The position numbers were made by a program, and so were the translations under genes. Below, piece by piece: positions 1 through 6,739 of a DNA stretch of 21,622 nucleotides (its first letter is position 1; the number at the start of each line of letters is the position of its first letter). The stretch comes from JBLHKW01 sp047618565 (GTDB lineage: Bacteria > Planctomycetota > UBA1135 > GCA-002686595): NCBI GenBank assembly GCA_047618565.1, contig JBLHKW010000089.1, positions 1 through 21,622 of the forward strand, written 5' to 3'. The notes beneath the pieces are model-generated. The model worked only from the letters and a program-made list of their open reading frames with translations, ran no database searches and had not been told where the DNA came from.

Positions 1-545
1 CTGGCCTGGCCCTCGGAATCACGGCTGGCGACGGGCCGCAGGCGCTGGCCATCGACCTCGCGCACCAGGTGCAGGCCGAAGCGCTGATCCGCGAAGAACC
101 CGACCAGCCGGTTGGTCTCCTTCTCGTCGCCGCCCCAGTAGGTGCGCCAGGTGCCGCGGATCGGCAGCTCGAACTGGGTGCGACTCGGCCGGTCCTCGCG
201 CGAGGAGGGATAGGGCAGGCGGTAGGGCGCGATGCCGATCACGAGCGCCAGGGCCACGAAGCCGCGCATGCGCCCGGGTCGCGCCAGGGGTGGACGACGC
301 AGGCTGCACACGACGGCGAAGATGAGCGTCACGAACGCCAGCACGAAGACGATGTCGCGACCGAAGTTGTAGACCAGCACCGGTCCACTCCCGCCGGGTC
401 GAGATCCAAGGTAGGCGAAGACCCCGGAGAGGACCACGAGCAAGACCACGGCAACGTGGCACCAGATCTCGGTGGGTTGCGCCGCCGATGTGGATGACTC
501 GCTTTCCTTCTTACGGGCGGCCTTGCGGGCGACGTTGGCGCTCAC
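1..545 (-). CDS. Membrane-anchored protein resembling M23 peptidases, N-terminal part (cut by left edge)
   Basis: Only the first 181 codons lie in the window. The N-terminus is Lys/Arg/Ser-rich and cytoplasmic in character. It is followed by three hydrophobic segments at about residues 27-47, 64-82 and 94-111, so the protein sits in the inner membrane. After them comes FELPIRGTWRTYWGGDE, then NRLVGFFADQRFGLHLV. This resembles the 'LP..G.W.V.WGG...N.H....QRFA.DF' lead-in that precedes the LytM/M23 metallopeptidase domain in many cell-wall hydrolases. The catalytic HxxxD and HxH motifs would lie beyond the edge and cannot be checked. The GTG start at 543-545 overlaps the HMG-CoA reductase stop in the pattern GTGA, so translation is probably coupled to that gene. 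The M23 assignment rests on one recalled motif and is tentative; membrane anchoring is well supported. Confidence 0.6.
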   Translation of the reverse strand, partial: MSANVARKAARKKESESSTSAAQPTEIWCHVAVVLLVVLSGVFAYLGSRPGGSGPVLVYNFGRDIVFVLAFVTLIFAVVCSLRRPPLARPGRMRGFVALALVIGIAPYRLPYPSSREDRPSRTQFELPIRGTWRTYWGGDEKETNRLVGFFADQRFGLHLVREVDGQRLRPVASRDSEGQA

Positions 546-1747
546 GGCCCGGCCTCGGCGTCGGGCACGGGCCGATTACGCCCGAGGCGCTCGTGCGCAG
601 CAACAAACTCGTGGGTGCAGAACGCGGCCATGAGAGAGAGATCACCGGCCAGAACGACGGCCCCCAAGATTTCCGCGAACAGGTTGCCCTTCCCAGCGCC
701 GACGCAATCGAGGATTCCGAGGCACTCGCGCGCCGTCCCCTTCAGGGCGCCGCCCCCTACGGTCCCTACCAATAAGGAAGGCAGCGTGATGGCCGCGTGG
801 AGATCTCCCGCCAAGGTGCATTCGAGGTCCAGGAAGCCGGTCGCGCTCTCCGTCAGGTAGGCGACATCCTGGCCACAGGCCAGCATCACCGCCGCGAGGC
901 CATTGGCCGACTGGACCGCCCAGTTCTGAGTTCCCATCTGGGCGAAGCCCCGTGCGTAGGTGCGCGAGATCGACTCCAGCGCCTCGGGCGTCGTCCGTGT
1001 GACCCGCTCGAGGACCGCGCGCGGGATCGTGACGTCACACACCACGCTGCGCCCGCGCCCCTCGACCAGGGCGCGCGCATTCGCGCGCTTCTCGACGTCC
1101 TGGCCGTGAACGAAGCGCTCGAGCGCGCCCGTGTCCCGTGCGACCAGCTCGGAGATCTGGTCCGCCGCGCGGGAGGCCATGTTGATCCCGATCGCATCGC
1201 CGGTACGAAACAGAAGGCGCAGGATCAGGCGCCGTCCGAGCACCTGGGGTTCGACGCCCACCAGCGAGCCATGGCGCGTCGTCTGGCCCACGAGCGCGGC
1301 GAACTTCTCGAACCAGCCGCGGCACAGCTCGCCCGCCGCGAGCGCCTCGCGCGCGCTGGCAAAGACCAGGACCGGGTGCTGGGAGAGCTGCTCGCTGACC
1401 ACTCGGGACCAGGCGCCGCCGGCCTCGCCGATCAACCGCATGCCGCGCGAGTACGAGGCCACCAGCGCACCCTCGCTGGTGGCCATCGGAACCAGCACGT
1501 CGCGCCAGCCCTGGGACGTCTCGACCCGCAGGGGTCCAGCCAGGCCGACCGGCACCTGGGCGAATCCCACGAGGTTTTCGATGTTGCCGCGCGCCTCCTC
1601 CGGCGGGACGGGCGCCCCGAACAGGTGCGCGAGGGGTGCCTCGGTCGCACGCGACAGGAATTCGCGCCGGCGCTCGATCGCGCTGGCCTGGAAATCGTCG
1701 TCCGGGTCACGCGGGATGCGGGCGAGGTCGGGTTGGGGGTCCGGCAT
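542..1747 (-). CDS. Hydroxymethylglutaryl-CoA reductase, class I type (soluble)
   Basis: This 401-residue enzyme reduces HMG-CoA to mevalonate with NAD(P)H, the committed step of the mevalonate route to isoprenoids. Visible motifs in order: ENLVGFAQVPVGLAGPL (57-73), MATSEGALVAS (88-98) with catalytic Glu92, the cofactor motif DAIGINM (184-190), Lys220 in the position of human Lys691, EGRGRSVVCDV (229-239), GQDVA with Asp293 (human Asp767), GTVGGG (328-333), and His385 near the C-terminus (human His866). The spacing and the GQD and GRGRSVVC elements match the class I (eukaryotic/archaeal-like) form rather than the class II form of Pseudomonas. There is no membrane domain. I chose ATG 1747 because the homologous N-terminus begins there; the longer open frame upstream runs antisense through the SPFH gene. 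It overlaps the downstream membrane protein by 4 bases. No other mevalonate gene is in view. Confidence 0.93.
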   Translation of the reverse strand: MPDPQPDLARIPRDPDDDFQASAIERRREFLSRATEAPLAHLFGAPVPPEEARGNIENLVGFAQVPVGLAGPLRVETSQGWRDVLVPMATSEGALVASYSRGMRLIGEAGGAWSRVVSEQLSQHPVLVFASAREALAAGELCRGWFEKFAALVGQTTRHGSLVGVEPQVLGRRLILRLLFRTGDAIGINMASRAADQISELVARDTGALERFVHGQDVEKRANARALVEGRGRSVVCDVTIPRAVLERVTRTTPEALESISRTYARGFAQMGTQNWAVQSANGLAAVMLACGQDVAYLTESATGFLDLECTLAGDLHAAITLPSLLVGTVGGGALKGTARECLGILDCVGAGKGNLFAEILGAVVLAGDLSLMAAFCTHEFVAAHERLGRNRPVPDAEAGP

Positions 1748-1831
1748 GGTTCTGGCCCGCTGGCCGTCGGGCTGGCGGGGATTATGGCCTGATCCGATTC
1801 CGAAAGCCCCGGCCAACCCGCGCGAGTTCTC

Positions 1832-1856
1832 GGAACTCACCAGGGTGCCATTCGTT
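1832..1856 (+). promoter_or_regulatory. Possible ECF-sigma-type promoter for the SPFH operon
   Basis: GGAAC at 1832-1836 and CGTT at 1853-1856 are separated by 16 bases, the spacing typical of ECF sigma promoters. Transcription would begin near 1863 and leave a leader of about 70 bases before the SPFH start at 1934. The motifs are short and this is a single-sequence match, so the call is weak. Confidence 0.25.
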
Positions 1857-1933
1857 CGAGCCCCTCTATTTGTTGTAGTGGTGCCCCCAGGCTGCGGACA
1901 CTTCGCCCGCGATCCACAGGACAGGAATCTCCC

Positions 1934-2698
1934 ATGTCGCTCGACATCTTCGGTGCCATCACCGGTCTCTTCGTCATCGTTTACGACGGCCAGCATGCCC
2001 TGCGCTTCACGCTGGGCCGTGCGCGCGCCGTGGTCGGCCCCGGAATCCACTTCAAGATCCCGCTCATCCAGACCTTCCGGGTCGAGGAGACCAAGCACAC
2101 CACCCTCGACCTCGAACCCCAGGTCATCCAGCTCAATGACGACCTGGTCTACGAGGTCGACTGCAAGGTCGTCTACCAGATCGTCAACCTGCGCAAGGCG
2201 AAGATCGAGATCGACGATCTCGTCACGGGTCTGCAGAACCGCGTCGTGATCGCGGTTCAGAACGTCGTCTCGCGCCAGGATCGCACGACCGTCACCGACG
2301 TCGACGCCATGTGCGACTCCATTCGCGAGGAACTGCGCCCTGTCGAGGACCAGTGGGGTGTGCGCATCCTGCAGTTCGGCTTCTCCAACATCTCGCCCTC
2401 CCCCACCACCCTGGAGATCACGCAACTCGAACTGCTGGCGCGCGAGAAGCTCTCGCTCTACCGCGAGATGCGCTCGACCGGTCTCTCGGAGGAAGCCGCG
2501 GTCGCGCTCATCTCCGGAGCGGTCGTCTCCATCCGGTCGAATGAACACACGGAGACCCACAAGAAGCAACTCCAGCAGGAGGAGCTCGCGGTCCAGGTCT
2601 TTGAGCACGAACTCGAGCAGAAGAGCCGCGACGATGAACCCGCGGTCGAGGATCCGTTCGGCCTCGAAGAGGACGAGGACGAAGGGGAAACCCGGTGA
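1934..2698 (+). CDS. SPFH/band-7 domain protein with acidic C-terminal tail
   Basis: This 254-residue member of the stomatin/prohibitin/flotillin superfamily has a hydrophobic start (residues 5-17, IFGAITGLFVIVY). The band-7 core follows, beginning DGQHALRFTLGRARAVVGPG and containing HFKIPLIQTFRVEE, a beta-strand-rich region to about residue 155, then a helical segment (155-232). SPFH proteins form membrane-associated ring or cage oligomers that organise membrane domains or regulate proteases; no substrate is evident here. The last 22 or so residues are strongly acidic (DDEPAVEDPFGLEEDEDEGE), while the next gene encodes a second SPFH protein with a very basic tail. ATG 1934 is preceded by an AGGA-type ribosome-binding site around 1917-1923. 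The stop overlaps the next start (GTGA), so the pair is probably made in fixed ratio. Family assignment is firm; role is unknown. Confidence 0.85.
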   Translation: MSLDIFGAITGLFVIVYDGQHALRFTLGRARAVVGPGIHFKIPLIQTFRVEETKHTTLDLEPQVIQLNDDLVYEVDCKVVYQIVNLRKAKIEIDDLVTGLQNRVVIAVQNVVSRQDRTTVTDVDAMCDSIREELRPVEDQWGVRILQFGFSNISPSPTTLEITQLELLAREKLSLYREMRSTGLSEEAAVALISGAVVSIRSNEHTETHKKQLQQEELAVQVFEHELEQKSRDDEPAVEDPFGLEEDEDEGETR

Positions 2699-3663
2699 CC
2701 CGACGGGAGGAAGACTCCGAGCCCAACATGGGCCGCGACCTGCTGCTCGGCTTCTTCTACCAGTTCAAGGACGAGATCGTCCTGCTCCTCGCGGGCACCG
2801 TGGCCGCCCTCGTTCGCGCAGCAGGTGTGACGATCGAGAGCGGGCAGACAGGGCTGCTGTTCAGCTTCGGGCGGGTCAAGAAAACCCTCGATCCTGGCTT
2901 CCACCTTCTGATCCCCTTTCTGCAAAGCGCCCGCAGGTTGCCCACGCGCTCGCGCACGATCGACCTGCCCGCACAGAGGGTCGTGACCACCACCGGGCTC
3001 GTCTATCACGTGGATGCCAACCTGGTCTACCGCATCACGGACGTGCACAAGGCGCTGGTCCAGATCGACGACGTGGAGAAGGGCATGCGCCAGGTGCTCG
3101 GACTCGGCGTTCAGGAGGTGGTCCGCGCCAGCGATCGACAGGACCTCATGCAGCCAGAAAAACTCGAACGGGAACTGGCCGAAAAACTATCGGCCCGCCT
3201 GGCAGCCTGGGGCGTAACCGTGGAACGAGCGGGCCTCACCTCGATCACGCCCTCGAAGCAAACCCTGCGTATCACCCAGATTGGGCGCATCGTCGGGGAA
3301 CGCGAGACGATGCTGGCGATGCTCGCACCCGAGCTCGGCCAGGCCCACGCGCTGTGCCTGATCGGCACGCGCGTCCTGCCGATCCGTCGCCACCTCTACC
3401 TGCGCGCAGCCGAGCGGCGCGCGCGCCGTGTGCGCCGCCTGCGCACGACCCTGATGCGACGGGGATGGATGGCAGTCCAGATCAAGGGGGCTGCACGACG
3501 CCTGCGCGCACGCTCCACCACGGGCGGCAGACTGCGCGCTACGGGCGACGGGAAGAAGGGCAACGCCAGCCGCACCGGCAAGACCCGCGGCCGCACGCGG
3601 GCCCGGAAGGCTAGCCAAGCGATCCACCACGACGCACGCTTGCTGCGCGAGGTTCTGCGGTGA
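2695..3663 (+). CDS. SPFH/band-7 domain protein with basic C-terminal tail
   Basis: This 322-residue paralogue of the preceding protein has a longer hydrophobic N-terminus (about residues 27-44, DEIVLLLAGTVAALVRAA). The band-7 core begins VTIESGQTGLLFSFGRVKKT, continues with LDPGFHLLIPF, and runs to about residue 200. From about 230 to 322 the chain is dominated by Arg and Lys (for example RRARRVRRLRTTLMRR and KTRGRTRARKAS). A tail like this could bind nucleic acid, acidic lipid head groups or the acidic tail of its partner. GTG 2695 is preferred because it overlaps the upstream stop as GTGA and has GGGG about 6 bases upstream. ATG 2728 is an alternative without a well-spaced ribosome-binding site. 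The stop again overlaps the next start as GTGA. Membrane localisation is inferred; partner and function are unknown. Confidence 0.82.
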   Translation: MTRREEDSEPNMGRDLLLGFFYQFKDEIVLLLAGTVAALVRAAGVTIESGQTGLLFSFGRVKKTLDPGFHLLIPFLQSARRLPTRSRTIDLPAQRVVTTTGLVYHVDANLVYRITDVHKALVQIDDVEKGMRQVLGLGVQEVVRASDRQDLMQPEKLERELAEKLSARLAAWGVTVERAGLTSITPSKQTLRITQIGRIVGERETMLAMLAPELGQAHALCLIGTRVLPIRRHLYLRAAERRARRVRRLRTTLMRRGWMAVQIKGAARRLRARSTTGGRLRATGDGKKGNASRTGKTRGRTRARKASQAIHHDARLLREVLR

Positions 3664-4139
3664 GCTTCACTCCCGAGCCGGGTTTCATGACGCGCGCCAT
3701 CGAGCTCGCGCGCCACGCGGTCGAGAGCGGCAGCGGCGGCCCGTTCGGAGCGATCATCGCGCGCGAGGGCGAGATCTTTGCCGAGGGCTACAACCGCGTC
3801 CTGATCGATAACGACCCCACCGCACACGCGGAGGTGGTCGCCATTCGCCGCGCGTGCGAGCGGGCGGCGACGTTCGAGCTCGGCGGGTTCGAGCTCTACA
3901 CGAGCTGCGAGCCCTGCCCCATGTGCCTGTCGGCAGCGCTATGGGCGCGCGTCGACCGCATCGTCTACGCAGGCACCCGCGACGATGCGGCCGCCGCGGG
4001 CTTCGACGACCGTGCCTTCTACGCGGAGGTGTCCGCGCCAGCTTCCGAGCGCTCGCTACCGATGACCGAGTTCATGCGCACCGAGGCACGCGAGCCCTTC
4101 GCGCTCTGGACGGCCCGCGCGGATCGCACGGCCTACTGA
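3660..4139 (+). CDS. guaD: Guanine deaminase (cytidine deaminase fold, GuaD type)
   Basis: This 159-residue enzyme probably hydrolyses guanine to xanthine and ammonia in purine salvage or catabolism. The zinc site is complete: His56 and Glu58 in PTAHAE, and Cys86 and Cys89 in TSCEPCPMC. What separates it from tRNA adenosine deaminase TadA is its close match, from memory, to Bacillus subtilis GuaD. Shared elements are GGPFGA near the start, NDPTAHAEV, the post-zinc segment AAAGFDD, the ERSLP stretch, and a C-terminal tail ending in Tyr, which in GuaD takes part in the active site of the swapped dimer. The length is the same as GuaD. Translation starts at GTG 3660, overlapping the stop of the second SPFH gene, so it is the third gene of that operon. 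Why a guanine deaminase is coupled to membrane scaffold proteins is not obvious. Substrate could also be another aminopurine or aminopyrimidine. Confidence 0.85.
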   Translation: MSFTPEPGFMTRAIELARHAVESGSGGPFGAIIAREGEIFAEGYNRVLIDNDPTAHAEVVAIRRACERAATFELGGFELYTSCEPCPMCLSAALWARVDRIVYAGTRDDAAAAGFDDRAFYAEVSAPASERSLPMTEFMRTEAREPFALWTARADRTAY

Positions 4140-4148
4140 CGGCCTACT
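4128..4148. repeat. Tandem 10-base duplication carrying both convergent stop codons
   Basis: ACGGCCTACT occurs at 4128-4137 and again at 4139-4148, separated by one G. The guaD stop TGA (4137-4139) lies at the junction. The stop of the opposing M14 gene (TAG, read as CTA at 4144-4146) lies in the second copy. Only 4 bases separate the two genes, so no conventional terminator fits between them. Confidence 0.6.
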
Positions 4149-6648
4149 CGGGACGGTCCAGCAAGAGGGCCCGGTAGAGCAGCGCGAAGCTCGCCTGGCT
4201 CCAACCTCGATACTGGGGCCGAAAGGCGAACAGGTCGATCTTGCCGGCTCCATGGCGCGCACGCACCCATGCGGACTGGCCAGTGATGTGCTCGGGCTCA
4301 CGGATCCACCCGGAGAGCAGAACGCGGGTCGGTGCGTAGCGCAGCAGGGTGCAGAGCTGACCATCGGCGGGCTCGTCGACACGCGCCTCCTCGCGCTCCT
4401 CGGCGGTCATCTCGCGCCAGGCGGGCGAGCCTGAGAAGAACACGGCCAGCGATGCGGGCAGGCCCGCCGTCAGACGATCCGACTCGGGGATCGTGCGCAG
4501 CACGCTGCCGGGACACGAGAACTCGCCCGCGTCCTCACCGCGGGTGGCATCCTGAAGCGCCAGGCGGAACAGGTCGATTGCCCAGGCGCTCGAACGACCC
4601 AGGGTGATCAGGTGTCCACCGTCACGGACGAACTCCTCTACGGCGATGGCTCCCTCCGGGTCCAGGCCTCCGGTGAACTCCGAGGGCACCGAACCCGCGC
4701 TGCGCCCCTTGTCGAGCTGGCGCCCGGAGACGCTGGGCACGATCAGCACATCGAGAAAGTCGTCCAGGGAGCCGGCGCGCAGCATCTCGTTTCGCACGGT
4801 CACGAAGGGAACCTCCCAGGTGTCGAAGACCCAGCGCAGCCAGCCCTCGTCCATGCTGCCCGACCAGGGTGAGTAGACTCCGATGCGCGGCAATGATTCG
4901 AGGGTTGCGGCGTCCGGCGTTTCCCCGGACGCGGCGACGTGGGGCACGAACAGCCCCGCATTTGTACCGCTGTCCATGAAGTCGTAGGACGCGCCCGAGC
5001 CGAGCCCGGCGATGAGCTGCTTCCAGTCGTCGCCGTCGACGCTGGACAGGCGGCCTTCGTTCGCGCGCGGATCGCCCGCGAAACCGGCCACGGCGCGCTC
5101 CACGTCCGGGGCGGGCTCGAGCGCCGCTTCGATCGGCTGGACGACCTCGACGCGCTGCACTCCGAGCAGGAAGGGCAGGGTCCAGCCGGCCACGTCGTAG
5201 GGCGGCTCACCCTCAGGATAGCGCTGAACCTCGAACAGGTCCTTCACGTGGCTCCCGTAGGGCTGGGCACGCTGGATCACGATCGTTCCCGCCGGCCACG
5301 TGCGACCGTCGGCCTCGAGCGAGGTCGGGCTCACGTGGATCTCGACGCCACTCCACAGGAGCACCTGAACCAGACGTCGCACGGCACCCACATCGCGGTT
5401 GTCGCTCGGGATCAGCCATGCGCGCGGCGCCTCGCTCAGGCCCTCCGCGATGGCACGCTGCGAGGCCTCGAGCCCGTTTTGAAGCCAGAGCGCGCGTTCG
5501 CGCGAGAGGCTACCGAAGAGCGACTCGGCGAAGGCCAGCTCGTAGTCGACGATGTCGCGCAGGCGCCACCAGCCACCGGGCCAGGGATCCGGGAAGCGGT
5601 TCGAGGGCAGGTACTCGCCCAGGCCGCGCGGCGCGGACAGCTCGGAGCGCGGCAGGAACACCGGGGATGCGACGCGCACCGAGGCGGCCTCCGTCAAGAG
5701 ACCCACGATGTTGTGGCGCACGGGCACGTTGCGATTCCCGCCGTTCCACCACATGTCGTAGGACACACCGGTCGACACGCCCTGCTTGCCCGCACGCGTC
5801 AGATCGAACAGGGCGCGGCTACCGAGTGCGTCGATGCCCGTGATCACGCCCGCGTCCAGGTTCGGGTTGAGCGGATCGCGGAAAGGCGGGACGAACATGC
5901 GCTCGCGCGAACTCCCCTGCTGGTGCACGTCCCAGTAGACCTGCGGGTACCAGGTCGAGTACAGAAGCTCCGTCACCACGCGCGTCTCGGCCTGGGTCAG
6001 CATGAACCAGTCGCGGTTGTTGTCGTGGCCCGCGTAGTACTGGTAGAGCTTGAGCAGGCCGGACGCCTCGTAGGGCGTGCCGACCGTCTCGCGATACCAC
6101 GACACGACGTGATCCTGACCGTCCGGGTTGAGCGATGGCGCCAGCAGCACCACCATCTCCTCGCGCGCGCTGCGCCAGGGCTCCTCCTCGGAAGTCGCCA
6201 GCCGATAGGCCAGCTCCATCGCCATCTGGGGCGCCGCGGTCTCGGTCGCATGCATGGCGCATGAGATGAAGAGCACCAGCTTGCCCTCCTCCACCGCGCG
6301 CCGCTTCTCTTCCGCGCTGGAACCGCGCGGGTCCGCCAGGGTGCGCGCGTGGGCCTGCACCTGTTCCAGGTTGGCCAGGTTCTCCTCGCTCGACAGCACG
6401 GCGAGCAGGAAGTCGCGCCCCTCGGTCGTCGTCCCGACCCGCTGCGTCTGCACGTGCGGGCTCTCGGCCGCGAGCTTGTCGAAGTAGCTCGAGACCTCGC
6501 CCCAGTCGGCCAGCTCGAAATCTCCGGCCACGGGACGGCCCAGGTGTTCGGCCGGGCTGGTGACCTGCTGCCAGGCGCGGGCGGGGGCACTCGCGCAGCC
6601 GGCCGCGACGAGCAGAAGAGTTGTTTTCAGGACAGATTCGGTTCGCAT
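4144..6648 (-). CDS. M14 family zinc carboxypeptidase, probable lipoprotein, with C-terminal GATase-like domain
   Basis: This 834-residue exported metallopeptidase would remove C-terminal residues from peptides outside the cytoplasm. The leader MRTESVLKTTLLLVAAGC has a charged start, hydrophobic core and Cys18, compatible with a lipobox although Ala at -3 is not ideal. The M14 domain (about residues 45-400) has the zinc motif His133-Ala-Thr-Glu136, third zinc ligand His242 in DVHQQG, substrate-binding NPDG (174-177) and NNRDW (210-214), and a candidate catalytic Glu320 in LTEAAS. From about residue 587 (RIGVYSPWSGSMDEGWLRW) to the end the chain looks like the class I glutamine-amidotransferase-like domain found in long M14 proteins; I see no complete catalytic triad there. 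ATG 6648 was chosen for the leader; the frame stays open further upstream without a plausible start. There is no Shine-Dalgarno motif. It is convergent with guaD and divergent from the nitroreductase fusion. Confidence 0.88.
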   Translation of the reverse strand: MRTESVLKTTLLLVAAGCASAPARAWQQVTSPAEHLGRPVAGDFELADWGEVSSYFDKLAAESPHVQTQRVGTTTEGRDFLLAVLSSEENLANLEQVQAHARTLADPRGSSAEEKRRAVEEGKLVLFISCAMHATETAAPQMAMELAYRLATSEEEPWRSAREEMVVLLAPSLNPDGQDHVVSWYRETVGTPYEASGLLKLYQYYAGHDNNRDWFMLTQAETRVVTELLYSTWYPQVYWDVHQQGSSRERMFVPPFRDPLNPNLDAGVITGIDALGSRALFDLTRAGKQGVSTGVSYDMWWNGGNRNVPVRHNIVGLLTEAASVRVASPVFLPRSELSAPRGLGEYLPSNRFPDPWPGGWWRLRDIVDYELAFAESLFGSLSRERALWLQNGLEASQRAIAEGLSEAPRAWLIPSDNRDVGAVRRLVQVLLWSGVEIHVSPTSLEADGRTWPAGTIVIQRAQPYGSHVKDLFEVQRYPEGEPPYDVAGWTLPFLLGVQRVEVVQPIEAALEPAPDVERAVAGFAGDPRANEGRLSSVDGDDWKQLIAGLGSGASYDFMDSGTNAGLFVPHVAASGETPDAATLESLPRIGVYSPWSGSMDEGWLRWVFDTWEVPFVTVRNEMLRAGSLDDFLDVLIVPSVSGRQLDKGRSAGSVPSEFTGGLDPEGAIAVEEFVRDGGHLITLGRSSAWAIDLFRLALQDATRGEDAGEFSCPGSVLRTIPESDRLTAGLPASLAVFFSGSPAWREMTAEEREEARVDEPADGQLCTLLRYAPTRVLLSGWIREPEHITGQSAWVRARHGAGKIDLFAFRPQYRGWSQASFALLYRALLLDRPE

Positions 6649-6739
6649 GGGACTCGGATGGTAAACGCCACTCCCCCGGAGCCGAAGTACTGCGTTTTTC
6701 GTCTGCCGCGGGGCGCTCAGGCTCCGATAACCTGCTGGT
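6649..6739. promoter_or_regulatory. Divergent promoter region between M14 gene and nitroreductase fusion
   Basis: These 91 bases must hold the start signals for both flanking genes. Neither gene has a recognisable Shine-Dalgarno motif. On the plus strand GATAAC (6726-6731) lies 8 bases before ATG 6740. On the minus strand TACCAT (6663 down to 6658) lies 9 bases before the start at 6648. Both could be -10 elements giving leaderless or very short-leader messages. No convincing -35 hexamer is visible. Confidence 0.35.

Noticed and set aside
1748..2608. N-terminal extension of the HMG-CoA reductase by 287 residues
   Set aside because: The extra sequence is antisense to the first SPFH gene and has no domain resemblance. 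The reductase homology begins just after ATG 1747.
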